Notes: a model not told the origin generated them from the sequence alone. 64,000 nucleotides of DNA from Tridacna crocea (GCA_943736015.1 OX031062.1:57772962-57836961), one strand, 5' to 3'. Shown: positions 10,688-22,157, numbered from the stretch's first letter. Translations and numbers: made by a program.

Positions 10688-11063
10688 TTAACCACACGAT
10701 CCCAATTTTTGACGACCGGTGTCTCTATTCAACAACCATTCTCAAGAATGTTCTATATCTAATTCGCTAGAATTTCTAAAGTTGAAAGTAATGCAACGTC
10801 TAATTGACCTATTCGGTTTAGCCAATCAAAACTTGTGTTACTATTGAATGTAGAAAAGCATGGAGAATAAGACAATGAATATTCATAAGAAAGTTTTCTT
10901 TTGGAGACATTGTTGGAAGAGAAAACAATTTTTTATATTTTTCCCGCAGCCTTTTCTTCCCAGCCAAAATCAAAATTCGAATTTTAGTCACATTTTGTGT
11001 GTCGTCTGCAAATGCTTTCAACTTTGACAATTCAAAATAAATTGTTGTTTAGTAATAAGTTAA
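10688..11063 (-). mobile_element. PB1 MITE, minus, interrupted by a family C element
   Basis: The left end TTAACCACACGATCCC is at 10688-10722. PB1 resumes near 10906 (TTGTTGGAAGAGAAAAC) and ends AGTAATAAGTTAA. The inner 10723-10905 segment belongs to family C. Confidence 0.7.
10723..10905. mobile_element. family C inverted-repeat element nested in PB1
   Basis: TATTCAACAACCATTCTCAA on the left, TTGGTTTAGCC-type middle (TCGGTTTAGCCAATCAAAAC) and GGAGAATAAGAC on the right match the copies at 20844 and 54961. Confidence 0.65.
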
Positions 11064-11617
11064 TTTTAAAACTTTCAACCGGAAGTGAAGAATACGGTAC
11101 TTCCGCGATGAAAAGTAAATCTCCTCTAACGCCTACCAGTGGAGTTTAATATTTTAGCTTTATACTCGTAGAATGAAACAGTATCGTAGCTTCAACAATA
11201 TTTGCGTAAAGGTTTTTTTTTTTTATTTTTACTGCTTCGTAAGAAATATTAGTAGATTGTTTGTCCTCTTCATCTGTTCTTTTTTTTTAAACCAATTTAC
11301 CCCCGGCTGAATAAATTATTGTCTTCATAAATTATTGTAATAAGATATATTGCCACATTTCTTTGCCATGTAGTAAGGCTTGTTAATTTCAGTGACTGTT
11401 GGGGAGAGCTGTAACTAAGTTAATGAACTTGTGGCTCAACCCATTTGCCGTCTTTCTAACTTGTTTGTTTGTATTTATGAATTGTATACATGTATATAAA
11501 TATGGGCAATAAAATATTTTTAAACCAAAAAAAACATGACACGCCATATAAAAGAATGAAGTATGTGCCAAATACAGAACAGAACAGAATTTTATTGCTA
11601 TAAGTAAAAACAATATT
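11064..11617. other. no feature recognised
   Basis: AT-rich, with poly-T runs near 11213 and 11280. No inverted repeat or coding frame is supported. Confidence 0.4.
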
Positions 11618-11700
11618 TCATGCTTTCCGGTAGGATATCGAGAAATAGCAGTGAAAATATTTTTCGATATTCCACGGGTACGACCAGTGGAAATACCGAT
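11618..11700 (-). repeat. family E internal fragment
   Basis: CCGGTAGGATATCGAGAAAT and GCAGTGAAAATATTTTTCGA are the complement of the middle of the element at 18634-18917. Confidence 0.65.
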
Positions 11701-11710
11701 GTTTATATTC

Positions 11711-11799
11711 AAGCTTTTTCGCCTTTTCCCACAATGTTTTCAGAGGGCTTCTTCCTCTGGTTCGTAAAAACAAAGCCGGATTGTTTGGTAAAGGGATAA
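11711..11799 (+). repeat. PB1 right-half fragment
   Basis: It starts inside the right stem of the core (CGCCTTTTCCCACAATG) and runs to GGTAAAGGGATAA. The left half is absent. Confidence 0.75.
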
Positions 11800-12069
11800 A
11801 CATGACAAACACCGATAACAAATATAATTTTATGAAAATATATGACTACGAGCTATGTCCATGCATACATTTATACAAATAATTAATCACGTGCTTGATA
11901 AAGTACAGTTAAAAAAAAGGTGCAGCCTCCAAAAATATCATATGACCGAGCTTAGGTTACAACAAGGCAGGCCTCACAGAGTTCAAAACGGGTCAACATG
12001 ACTAATAATTTTGTCAATGCGTAACGCATATAGGCGACACTCAGAAAAAGACAGGAAAAAAAAGATGCT

Positions 12070-12262
12070 TTAACCCTTAGGCTGCCAAGCGCGACTCACT
12101 GAAATTTGGACGAAAGTGTAGATCAAGATCAGACTGCACGGAACGTGCAGTCTGATTTTGGATCTACACTGTCCGATGAGGAGAAATATTTCCAAAAAAT
12201 ATAACTTTGAAATACCAGTATTTAAGTTTTTACTATCGGAATGAGAATTCCGTTTCCGTTAC
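12070..12262 (+). mobile_element. family B element with TTAA left end
   Basis: TTAACCCTTAGGCTGCCAAG, then the hairpin GTAGATCAAGATCAGACTGC and its complement, then GAGGAGAAATATTTCC and TTTTTACTATCGG. It is the best-preserved left end of the family and resembles a TTAA-type MITE. Confidence 0.72.
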
Positions 12263-12490
12263 TGAACCCTTTCCCAAACAATCCCTGGTTTTTACGGGTC
12301 AGGAATTGAAGCCTTTTGAAAACATTGTGGGAAAAGGAGAAAATGCTGGTAACCAGCATTTTCTCCTTTTCTCACAATGTTTTCTACCCTATCATATAGA
12401 AAATCATCTTTTTAGCAATTGTTAATTTGTCATCTGCAAAATGCTTTCAGTTTGGTCTGGTCCAAAATCTGCCATTTGGGAAAGGGTTAA
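12263..12490 (-). mobile_element. PB1 MITE, minus, type 1
   Basis: Left end TGAACCCTTTCCC, right end GGGAAAGGGTTAA. Near-perfect core. It abuts the family B element. Confidence 0.92.
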
Positions 12491-12524
12491 CATGATAGGG
12501 GTTGGTGTATTTCTATGATGTGTA

Positions 12525-12645
12525 ATACCAAGCAAGTTATATACCCCATAATTATACATTCATAAAATCCTTTTTTGTCTAACAATAGACCGAATCATCG
12601 GGTAGACTGGTCATTTGAAATGAAGAAAATTCGATTACCAATGAC
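12525..12645 (+). repeat. family F relic
   Basis: ACCAAGCAAGTTATATACCC and GGTAGACTGGTCATTTGAAA match family F. An open frame of 109 codons runs from it to 12904 but is not recognisable as a protein. Confidence 0.5.
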
Positions 12646-13019
12646 AATATCGTCTCTCAAAAAAGATTTGGGAATACTGAGTTACATCTCTTCCAACAAC
12701 AGATCAGTCCGATTACAGCCACAGCTCAATTATTCATGTCATCAGAGACAGCGGTTTTGCTGGGAATATTGCGTCATCGGTGGAGACCTAAAATATGTCT
12801 GTTATCTCAGAGAGTCCTATTTCTACACACGTATTTGGAGGAGACGCCTTAATCTTGTCGAAAACATGGTGCTCTTTCACCGCCACTTTATCTTACTATT
12901 CTGATCAAACCCTGTGTAAGATGCAAAATTTGGGTCCTTTTCAGGTCTTGTTCAGCTCTTAAATTACAACGAAAGATACAGTACCGGTAATGTCATTTCA
13001 AAGTCATTTCTTTTTTTCC

Positions 13020-13130
13020 TTGTCAGAGAGTATAGATGCAAGATCAGACTGAATGCTCTGAACAATCTGATTTTGCATCTATTCTGTCCGCAAAAGGTCC
13101 ACGAGTCGCGCTGAGCAGCCAACGGGTTAA
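13020..13130 (+). repeat. family B hairpin element, right end kept
   Basis: The hairpin arms GATGCAAGATCAGACTGAAT and GATTTTGCATCTATTCTGTC have diverged. The element ends GAGCAGCCAACGGGTTAA. Confidence 0.7.
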
Positions 13131-13777
13131 ACTGTCTATGTTGTCTGTTTACCACCATTCCTGTTTGACTATTTCCTTGAGATAAATCGACCTATTGTTA
13201 ACAGAATACAGTGTCTGGCATTTTCTTTCTTTTTTGTATCTCTGCCAGAAACAAAAGATCTTTGGTCGTTGCAGGGGGCACAAAACTTTCAAGTAAAATT
13301 CTCAAGTAAAATTTTCAATTTCATCAAACACATATTAACTCCCTTATGAGCCCCACAGATTATGTCGCAGCGTCAGCAACCCAGGTGGTCATAACGAGGC
13401 AATATCGACTAGGGAACGGACATATTTCATAGAAAATGATTACTATTAAATCATTTAACAAACATAGTTTGAAAATAATTGACAGTTTAAAATAAAGAAT
13501 TGAGAAATGTTTAAGCATAATATATGGCAGGATTACTTTATAGCGCAGAGATACATGCACAAGTCATTTAGTTTACAGCAATGCGTCCTTCTACTTCCGG
13601 TCATATATTGGCTGGATAAATTCCGAAACTAAAGAAGCCAAACCGAAAATAGTGCCGGATAAGAGGACAAGCCTTCTAGATTGCCTTAGACGAACAAGAG
13701 GAAAAAGTATGGCCCACAGACAACGATGTTATCTTCAAACGAGCTATAAATCAATGATTTTGATAGACTACGTTGGC
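13131..13777. other. no feature recognised
   Basis: No splice-bounded frame or repeat of the window's families was seen. Confidence 0.4.
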
Positions 13778-14005
13778 TTAACTCTTTACCAAACGACAAA
13801 ATTTTAGACTTGTACAAATTGAAAGCACATGCAGATGACAAATTAAACGTAACTAAAAAATTGAAATATGTTTCCAGCAGAGTAGAAAACATTGTGGGAA
13901 AAGGAGAAATGCTGGTTACCAGCATTTTCTCCTTTTACCACAACGTTTTCAGAAGGCTTCTTCATCTGGGTCGTAAAAACAAGGGATTGTTGGGTAAAGG
14001 GTTAA
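13778..14005 (+). mobile_element. PB1 MITE, plus, type 1
   Basis: Full length. The left stem lost one A (GGAGAAATGCTGG against CCAGCATTTTCTCC). Confidence 0.9.
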
Positions 14006-14303
14006 TTAATCCTTTCCAAGACGCATGCGTAGAGGGATAATTATGTCGTTCGAAAACGCAGAAACTGAGAAGTTGACCAGAGTGAAGAGACTCTCCAATC
14101 ACAATATTTTGTTTAAAGTTCCTATCCCAATTATTTCTATGGTCACAACTGAGTTTATTCCATTAGCCCATAAATGTAGGGTACATTGTCTATAAGGTTC
14201 TGCGTTAATGAGCTGGTCGTATTACAGAGATAACATTAAGTACTAATTGTGTAAAGCGGTTCATTGTCCGCAATTATTTTACTCTCAAAAAAAATCTTCG
14301 TTA

Positions 14304-14521
14304 CTGTACCTCTCTACCAAACGACATTATTTTAGACTAGTCCAAATTGGAAGCATTTGAAGACGACAATATTAATGTGACTCAAACATTGAAATTTGTG
14401 TTTGGAAGGATAAAAAAACATTGTGGGAAAAAGGAGAAAATGCTGTTACCAGCATTTTCTTTCTCCACAATTTTTTTCAGAAGGCTTCTTTCTCATGGTC
14501 GTGAAAAACCGGGTTCTTTTG
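14304..14521 (+). mobile_element. PB1 MITE, plus, type 1, right end lost
   Basis: The core has a one-base collapse (ATGCTGTTACCAGCAT). The short arm stops at AAAACCGGGTTCTTTT without TTAA. Confidence 0.75.
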
Positions 14522-14665
14522 ATACAGAAATACGGGCCCTGATATCCCAAACCCATCGACGATCAAGGTAATTTATTCGGAGAATTAGTACTTCCGCCCA
14601 GTTCAGCCCCGTCTTTCCCCCAGGCCCGTCCTCCACTACCCCCCCTAAAAAACCAGTTCTAAGCC

Positions 14666-14806
14666 TCAACCCTTTACCATACATTCTCGACTCTAAACGA
14701 AAGAAATAATTTTAAGCTTTTGCAAACAATGTGGGGGAAATGCTGGTAACCAGTGCTGTCTACTTTTCTAACAATGTTTTCCATCCAAATAAGCACAATT
14801 CCCACT
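14666..14806 (-). mobile_element. PB1 MITE, minus, truncated
   Basis: TCAACCCTTTACCATAC left end and a decayed core (ATGCTGGTAACCAGTGCT). The right arm is replaced by a family B element. Confidence 0.65.
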
Positions 14807-14817
14807 AGTTGCACCTT

Positions 14818-14915
14818 ATCGGGCAGTGTAGATCCGAGATCAGACTGCATGTTCTGTGCAGTATGATCTTGATCTGCACTGTCCGAAAAAGGTCTTTTAG
14901 CAGCCTAATGGTTAA
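14818..14915 (+). repeat. family B hairpin element, right end kept
   Basis: GCAGTGTAGATCCGAGATCA and GATCTTGATCTGCACTGTCC pair. The element closes with GCAGCCTAATGGTTAA. Confidence 0.75.
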
Positions 14916-15129
14916 CAAGTTTCTTTGGAGGAAAAAAATCAAGGCTTCGGGAGTACATTGTACTTAGATGCAAGCGTGACTAAATCCGACAACAATTTAG
15001 GTGTGTCGTGTCGCCTGGTCGAAATCAAACCGCATTCCACTGAACTCGAAGCACACAGATCTAATTATTTCGTGTCACATAGAATCAGAATTGATAACAG
15101 TACAAAATATTTCTTCTGGACTATTTTAT

Positions 15130-15340
15130 CTTATACCAAACAAACCCTGCTGAAGAGAAAGGCCTTTGAAAACACTGGAGAAAGGGGGAGAAAAGCAGAT
15201 ACACATAATTTTCTCATTTACCCACGATGATTTTTACCCTTTCAGAAACAGTTCCGCTCATTTGAGCGCAATTGATTTGCCATCTACACATGCCCTAAAG
15301 TTGGACAGATCTAAAATTTTGTCGTCTGATATGGCCTTAA
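15130..15340 (-). mobile_element. degenerate PB1 MITE, minus
   Basis: CTTATACCAAACAAACCCTG left end and ATATGGCCTTAA right end. The core is heavily decayed (AGCAGATACACATAATTTTC). Confidence 0.65.
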
Positions 15341-15394
15341 TGTAGTAGTACATGAGCCGTGTGCGACATTGTCAACGAAATATCACCTGAAAGT

Positions 15395-15580
15395 AGTTCC
15401 ACCAGAGCTCCAGATAAGGGGGAGTGATAGTATTCTAAATCCATTATTTCTCTCCCAAACCCTATGTCTCAACGAGACGATTCTAATGAGTACCCATAAC
15501 ATAGGGTTTGCTGCAGAGAATTTATTATTTTTTTTATTTCAAAATCAAAATCACTCCCTCTATCTAGAGCTCTGTTCCAC
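15395..15580 (+). mobile_element. family G inverted-repeat element
   Basis: Terminal AGAGCTCCAGATAAGGGGGA with GTGAT faces ATCACTCCCTCTATCTAGAG and CTCTG. The interior ACCCTATGT...ACATAGGGT also pairs. A decayed copy is at 40847-40985. Confidence 0.72.
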
Positions 15581-16658
15581 ACAGGAAGTATTAGACAATT
15601 ATACTAGACAAGAAAGCAAGCAATTTGCAAGAGAAATATTGGAAGCAGAGCACAAAATGACACACAAAACATAACGGAACAGGGAGTACATGTTTGATAG
15701 AAGCACTTGTGTCTCTCCCAACAACATTTGCTAGGAGCCGTGTACTATAACGAGTATACTGTGAATTTGTATGATTTATATAATAGGTTAAAAGAGTATT
15801 TTTCAAGAAGTTGTGACTGATTTTACTAATAGCTTTCTTCATTATGCTAATGTATACATAACTGCGATTTGACGTCATCAGGTGACGTCTCAAATCATAC
15901 TAATTTGACAAAAAATGTTCTTAGGATGCATACCATCCATTTAAGCGCCGAATATGCCCAAAGATTTTTTTAGCCAGTATGACAAATACTGTAATTACAA
16001 GAATCCTTTTGATCAGAGTATCTCCACATAACAGACTAGTAGATCAGACTAAACTGTTACCCTGCTTGCAAGCAGCTATCCAGAGCGCTTTAATGGTTAA
16101 TTTGTTAACCTGGATCCTTTACTTTATTTGTCAGCTTCCGCGTAGTTATACAAATTGGTTCCAGAAAGCTAACTCCTACGTTTCCGGATAGAAAGTAGTG
16201 CCAGTAGTACTCAAAGTCATTTGATGATTTCAAGTGGTCATTCAAATTACGTCTACTTCACACAAGATAGTTTTTATAATACTCTAGTTACAGCTGAAGG
16301 TTCATGGTTACGAGAAATACACATGTCTGAAAACAACATGTTTCAGCGATGAAAAGTTAAATTTGAAAAAAATAATGGAAAGACGACGACTAAAATATGC
16401 AGCATTCGGTTGTATAAACGATGGTTAAACTAACCCAGGGTTAAGCTCTAACCTTCGGTTAACTTGTATAAAACAGAAAACCAAATTGTTTACTTAACCA
16501 GAAATGGTTAAATTAACCAAAATTTAACGAAACAAATAGACTGTATCCTGTCATGCAGTTCCCTTTCCAAGTTTTCACGACCGATACGTCACAATTGTAT
16601 CCCCTCAAGCACATTTCACCGCTTATACTACAAAATGAGAGTAAAAGACGCTTATGAC
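15581..16658. other. unassigned, with a GGTTAA/TTAACC cluster at 16420-16530
   Basis: GGTTAA and TTAACC alternate within about 110 bp (for example GATGGTTAAACTAACCCAGG), which may be a hairpin element remnant. A 70-codon plus frame at 15979 is not recognisable. Confidence 0.35.
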
Positions 16659-16888
16659 TTAACCCTTTCCCAAACGACAAACTTTTGGACTAGACCAAAT
16701 TGAAAGCATTTGCAGGCGACAGTTCAACTCTTGCTGAAAAGATGATTTCTCTCTATGATAGGGTAGAAAACATTGTGGGAAAAGGAGAAAATGCTGGTTA
16801 CCAGCATTTTCTTCTTTTCCCACAATGTTTTCAAAAGGCTACTATTCTAGACCCGTAAAAACCAGGGATTGTTTGGGAAAGGATTTAT
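16659..16888 (+). mobile_element. PB1 MITE, plus, type 1
   Basis: The arm variant with CTACTATTCTAGACCCGTAA is shared with copies at 8977 and 12263. The right end decayed to GGATTTA. Confidence 0.88.
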
Positions 16889-16898
16889 TATTGCAGTC

Positions 16899-16974
16899 AA
16901 AGCGGACAGCATAAAGCAAATATTATACAGAACAAACTGCGCAGTCTGATCTTGGACCTAGATCATTCGACGAG
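16899..16974. repeat. degenerate family B hairpin
   Basis: GCGGACAGCATAAAGCAAAT and GCAGTCTGATCTTGGACCTA are recognisable. The pairing is mostly lost. Confidence 0.5.
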
Positions 16975-17294
16975 TTATGAATTCATGAACACAAACAGAC
17001 GTGAACGCGCATATGTTGACAACGTTCTTTTTTAGGTGAGACACTTGAATACTTCGGAGCTAGCGTCCCTTTGAAAGGAAGTAATTTCATCAAAATGGTT
17101 GACCATTTTGACTTTCGTTATGGCAACACATCAAACTTCTAAAAACCAAACAAGATTTGAGATCCGTAAAACAATAAACGATACAGAGAATACTACATGT
17201 ACTAGAATGCATTTCGTTAACAGGCAAACGCATACGAAGTATTACGCCACTTTACAGGCTTAACAAAGAAAACCATGCATTGCAAAAAGGTGGT

Positions 17295-17522
17295 TTAACC
17301 ATTTACCAAACGACAAATTTCACACTGGTCTAAATTGAAAGCACTTGCAGACGACAAAATAAACTTAACTCAAAAATTGAAATTTGTTTCCAGCAGGGTA
17401 GAAGACATTGTGGCAAAAGGAGAAAATGCTGGTTACCAGCATTTTCTCCTTTTCCCACAATGTTTTCAAAAGGCTTCTATCTCAGGGTCATAAAAACTAG
17501 GGATTGTTTGCTAAAGGGTTAA
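17295..17522 (+). mobile_element. PB1 MITE, plus, type 1, tandem trio unit 1
   Basis: Left end TTAACCATTTACC. The right TTAA at 17519-17522 is shared with the next unit. Confidence 0.93.
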
Positions 17523-17747
17523 CTCTTTTCTAAATGACAAAATTTTAGGTTTGTTCTAATCGAAAACACTTTCAGACGACAAAATAAAAGTGACTGAAAA
17601 TTTGAAATTTGTTTTGTGATGGGTCGAAAACATTGTGAGAAAAGGAGAAAATGCTGGATACCTGCATTTTCCCCTTTTCCCACAATGTTTTCAAAAGGCT
17701 TCTGTCTCAGGGTCGTTAAAACCAGGGATTGTTTGCCAAAGGGTTAT
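17519..17747 (+). mobile_element. PB1 MITE, plus, type 1, tandem trio unit 2
   Basis: Core centre ATGCTGGATACCTGCAT. The long arm GGTTTGTTCTAATCGAAAAC links it to unit 3 rather than unit 1, so units 2 and 3 share a recent parent. Confidence 0.93.
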
Positions 17748-17976
17748 CTCTTTACTAAATGACAAAATTTTAGGTTTGTTCAAATCGAAAACACTTGAAG
17801 ACGACAAAATAAAAGTGACTCATAATTTCAATATTGTTTTGTAAAGGGTAAAAACATTGTGGAAAAAAGGAGAAAATATTGGTTGGTTACTAGCATTTTC
17901 TCCATTTCCCACAATGTTTTCTAAAGGCTTTTTTCCAAATATCGTCAAAAGTCGTCATTGTGCGGTAAAGGGTTAA
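17744..17976 (+). mobile_element. PB1 MITE, plus, type 1, tandem trio unit 3
   Basis: The boundary is TTAT. The core is expanded by a GGTT duplication (ATTGGTTGGTTACTAGCAT). Confidence 0.92.
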
Positions 17977-18299
17977 ACGTATAATTCCCAAACTTAGGAA
18001 AAAGTAACAGGTAGTATACTAGTATTAACTCTTGCATTTTTAACCGCGGCATTCCCTCATGCAGACTACTTTTTCGGCAATGTAGCAAACATTTAAAACC
18101 ATTGGGGTGAAAGGAGAAAGTCAATTAAGACTATAAATTAACAAGTTATGCCTTTGCTTTAATATTTTTTATGTACCGATCCTTGTTTCATGTTGATTGC
18201 TGAACGTTATGTTTGATGGATGTATTCAAAATCGTCACCCGCGTTATTTTTTTTTTTCATGCTATAAATACCACTACGACAAATGGTATAGAGGGTATT

Positions 18300-18437
18300 G
18301 GATTTTTTTTCGGTAAAAGATCGAAATTCATTTCATCGAGTGAACATCATCGGTAATATTTTCACGATTGGCTGAATATAACCGATGAAGTTCATAAGAT
18401 GAAATAACTTTCGATCTTTCAGCGAAAAAACAAAAAT
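18300..18437. repeat. imperfect inverted repeat
   Basis: TCGGTAAAAGATCGAAATTC and TTTCATCGAGTGAAC on the left answer GTTCATAAGATGAAATAACT and TTCGATCTTTCAGCGAAAAA on the right, with ATCGGTAATATT near the centre. It is probably another MITE family; no target duplication is assigned. Confidence 0.6.
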
Positions 18438-18633
18438 TCTATTTATTTCACACGTTTAACCCTTTTTGGGAGGAGCTTTATCAAAATCCAGTACATTTCT
18501 TTTCAGTTACTCCCCGTGGCGTACTCCCTCCGCATAGCATTGCATCACAATATTACGTAAAACGCGAGAAGTGTAAGGTAAATTTATGACGTCATATTTC
18601 CATCTGGTTGCGAGTCATACGCTTTTTACCCAG

Positions 18634-18917
18634 TAGTCTCAATGTGACGCTCCGGTGATCTTTTTCATATTTGGACATTTACTGTACACCTTTGGGGACA
18701 GTTATCTGTACTATTTACCCTGGTAACTAGAATATAAAAATAGGAATTTTCCCTGGTGGTAACCGTGAAATATCGAAGAATATTTTCACTGCTATTTCTC
18801 GATGTCCTACCGGCTAGTACAGATAACTGTCCCCAAAGGCGATGTTACTTTTTGACTGCTGTACAGTAAATGTCCAAATATGAAAAAGATCACCTGAGCG
18901 TCTCATTTTTGAGACTA
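18634..18917. mobile_element. family E inverted-repeat element
   Basis: TAGTCTCAATGTGACGCTCC with GGTGATCTTTTTCATATTTG faces CAAATATGAAAAAGATCACC and GAGCGTCTC...GAGACTA. The inner arms GGGGACAGTTATCTGTACTA pair as well. Confidence 0.82.
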
Positions 18918-19052
18918 TCCTACCGGCATGAAATAAAATGAGACTCTTGAAATTAGAGATAATCACGACTGACACCCAAGTTTAAAAAATACATGTATGT
19001 GTATTCACAAATATGTTAGGCTCGTACATTGACAGAAAATGTAGGTTCTTCC

Positions 19053-19143
19053 AGTAGTACAGATAACTTTCCCCAAAGGCGATGTTACTTTTTGACTGGT
19101 CCAAATATGAAAAAATCACCGTAGCGTCTCATTATTGAGACTA
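19053..19143. repeat. family E right-half fragment
   Basis: It repeats GTACAGATAACTTTCCCCAA through GCGTCTCATTATTGAGACTA, about 140 bp after the full element. Confidence 0.75.
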
Positions 19144-20843
19144 GTTCTTCCAGATTCTGATAACTGGGGCGTTATTTTCACAAATTACAATGTGAAAACT
19201 TTAACAAGGCGTTTTTTAACCCCCCCGCCTTTCCTCCCCTACTGCTAAGTGGGACTTACTGACCTTAAGCGGACAGCGTAAATTAAGATCAGACTGTCCG
19301 ATAAGGAGACATTTCTCCAATTTTTTTTTTAAACAACAATATATGGATTTTTACTATCGGTTTAAAAGTTTCATTTCTTTTATTGAACAACATATACTAA
19401 ATCCATACGCATCACCTCCTTTCTTGAAGTTAAAAAAAAAAAGATATAATAAACAGTGTTGGAATTGAAGTTAAAAAAAAAAATCTTACAATTTCAGATA
19501 AGATTTCGAAATACGATACTGAAATAATTTGTTCCAACTTTCCTTCGTAATTACTTTTAAAGGACAGAAAATATTCTTACCAAGTATGAAAGGCAAACAG
19601 CTTAATCTATACAGCAGGAATCCACCCATTCCGTCGTAAGTCTTAAAAAGACGGGTTTCAGCTGAATTAAAATTCCACACTAAATAAGGAAAGAGTTAAA
19701 TGAAAAGCGCGTAGGAATTTTGGAATCGCCACTAGACAAAGAAATATGCAACCAGTCACCATCAGTTGACGGTATGTTTAAAACAATGGCACTGCGACAA
19801 TTAAAAATAGTTCGCAACATCTGTTCCATTTTTTGGCGTATCATTTTCTTTCAACCCATTTCTCGGCTCTGAAACTCAATGTACCTCTGCAACGGAATAC
19901 TTTCCAGTCCAAAGTTGAAGTGACAGCACGAAAAAAAGGTTACGATCAACATCTCTGTTTACTGTGCTTTTCCAAAAGTAGCAATGTTTGAGGAGTAGCA
20001 AAAATATTAATTGCTCTTGACATCACTTTCTCTACCATGTTGTGGAGACCATTGTGCATAAATTTCTCAGCAATAAACAGGAAAGCTCTCGCTTGTGTCA
20101 GGGAAGGGGTCAAAAGTCGTGCCTTCACTTTATTTTCGATGTATCACAAATATGTGCATACCTGCTGCCAATAGCGGTTTCTATTATCATTGTTACAAAT
20201 AGACCATAGACCTGGACAATCGAGCAGCATGATCTTGGTGCATTTTCGATGCCAGATCAATCGTTTAAATTTTACAATATGTATTCAGAATTCCTTGTAA
20301 TAACAGAAAAACTAGTATTGCTCTATTATCTTCCGCTAGATGGCATTATTTGAATACAGACCTGTCTGATTTTGGCATTCCGGGTATGGAACAGGACTAC
20401 TTTTGAAAAAGGCAACCGTTACTTCGACTTTCATATCAACTTTTACTCAATAAAACGCTACCTGGTACAATTCATCTAACCATGCTAGCATGTAACCTAG
20501 GCACCAATCATTTATAAGCACAGTCCTTGTATAATCCGAGTACCCAGGCCGTTAAGTCTGTTGTTACATAAATCCCAGTTTCCCCATGTCTATATGTACG
20601 AGTATATAAAACTGTACGCAAAGATTTGTTGTAAACAACTATTTTTTTTCAAATAATTTCACCGGTTTAAAAATTTAAATTTTTCATATTTCTTAAGACA
20701 TTTGGAGCAAAAAACAGGCTTGATTTTTTCCAAATACTTATTGTTAAAGTATTTTTTAAGCGACAGAGTATTTTTGTGAACTCACGCACTGCGTATTTAT
20801 ATCTATCCTGGACAGGATGATGGTGCGTCATAGCAGACAGGTC
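19144..20843. other. mostly unassigned; family B remnant at 19265-19370
   Basis: GCGGACAGCGTAAATTAAGA followed directly by CTGTCCGATAAGGAG is a family B hairpin with one arm deleted. Minus-strand frames near 19946-20128 (ending EKHSKQRC) and 20160-20290 (FKRLIWHRKCTKIMLLDCPG, followed by a GTATGC donor) look faintly exon-like but are not recognised. Confidence 0.35.
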
Positions 20844-21045
20844 TGTGTCCGTATTCACCAACCATTTATAAGAACATTCTTCAAGTTATTCTCCAGAATT
20901 TTCTACATTTGTAAGTAACACAACTTCTGATTGGCTAAACCATTCGGTTTACCCAATCAGATCTTGTGTTACTTACGAATTTATGAAAACCCTTGGAGAA
21001 TAACACTGAAAGTATTCTTAAGAATGGTTGGTGAATACGGGCCCT
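20844..21045. mobile_element. family C inverted-repeat element, best copy
   Basis: GTATTCACCAACCATTTATA faces AGAATGGTTGGTGAATAC. Inner arms TAAGTAACACAACTTCTGAT and ATCAGATCTTGTGTTACTTA pair round AACCATTCGGTTTACC. It sits next to TGTCCG/CGGGCCC margins. Confidence 0.85.
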
Positions 21046-21689
21046 GCTGATCTTCGCAGAATACAACGTGCGCATACAACGGTATCGCTCAATAATTACC
21101 TATAACAATTTTATTAAACATACTACATGTACATAGGCTACTACTCTACAGCAGAATTACTAGAAGACGTGTGAGAAATATGGACAGGAAGCTCACCTCT
21201 TCCTATGCATTGAAAATCCTTATTTACTGAAAAAAATTTTACATGCTTAAAACACCTCTAATACGTTCTGTTGGAACGCCATGGTCGCTATTGGCCTTTA
21301 GATTGCCAGCTATACGAGACACACTGAAACTGCAGTATTGACATTCACCCCTTTTTCACAGCACAATTTGCATGTCATGACTAAGAGTTAAGTTTCTTGG
21401 GCAGGAGAAGGATAATAATGGTATGCGAAAAAATACAAAATTCCAACCAGCCAAAAAAACATGACCTATGCGGAGTAATACATGGAACATGGCGTACGAA
21501 TCTACGCGTAGCGAAAGTGCAGTATCAGTACCAGTGCGATTATTTATGTACAATATCAGGAGGTCCTCTCTCTACTTGACCTAAAGATTGGACACACCTT
21601 TTGTAGAATCATATTTCACGGCCAATAACATTCCTATGGGCGACTCAACAGGAAACCTGCTATTTATAACCCAAACAGGAAGGCTTCTT
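21046..21689. other. no feature recognised
   Basis: No repeat family or splice-bounded reading frame was identified. Confidence 0.4.
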
Positions 21690-21903
21690 TAACACTTCGC
21701 GCGCCAGATGAGTAAATTAGCACTCTTCTTTAGATCAAAAGAGCAGGAAAAAGCTGTACTTCAGGAATTTTAGAGTTCAACATCTATATCTCACTTAGTT
21801 TCGGACAGTGTGGAGACAAGATCAGACAACTTTTTCTGCACGGTCTTATCTTGATCAACAGTGTTAATAAAGGCAGCAAACATCGTCTGTGGCGCCAGAA
21901 TGG
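21690..21903 (-). repeat. family B element, diverged
   Basis: TTAACACTTCGCGCGCCAG at the left and GGCGCCAGAATGG at the right bracket the hairpin GGAGACAAGATCAGACAACT and GGTCTTATCTTGATCAACAG. Confidence 0.6.
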
Positions 21904-21938
21904 TCTTTTTCCAAATACCAACATGGTTTATGTCTCTC

Positions 21939-22157
21939 TTAACTCTTTACCCCATAAGGCATTTCTTTGGTATCTCTAATTGACCCTAAATAACAGCAAG
22001 GATGAAGCCGTTTCTTATGTGTATATGACACCTTTTGATAGTGTAGAAAACATTGTGGCAAAAGGTGAAATTGCTCGTGACGAGCAATTTCACCTTTTGC
22101 CACAGTGTTTTCCTAAGGCTCCTACAAGCAATGCGTAGAAATGAGTATCTATGGAGG
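21939..22157 (+). mobile_element. PB1 MITE, plus, type 3
   Basis: The core GGTGAAATTGCTCGTGACGA pairs perfectly with its right arm. The right end stops at ATGGAGGACTC without TTAA. It is the mirror of the copy at 37040. Confidence 0.88.

Noticed and set aside
12575..12904. 109-codon plus frame
   Set aside because: It begins inside a family F repeat and the remainder is not protein-like. No splice or promoter evidence.
15369..15674. 101-codon plus frame
   Set aside because: Most of it lies in the family G inverted-repeat element.
17295..17976. Regularly spaced repeats that could suggest a CRISPR-like array
   Set aside because: The units are 228-bp MITEs with TTAA junctions in a eukaryotic genome. 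There are no short repeats with unique spacers and no cas genes.
19946..20290. Two minus-strand frames (ending EKHSKQRC, and FKRLIWHRKCTKIMLLDCPG) with a GTATGC donor between them
   Set aside because: There is no convincing acceptor or start, and no family was recognised. Lengths are within chance expectation.
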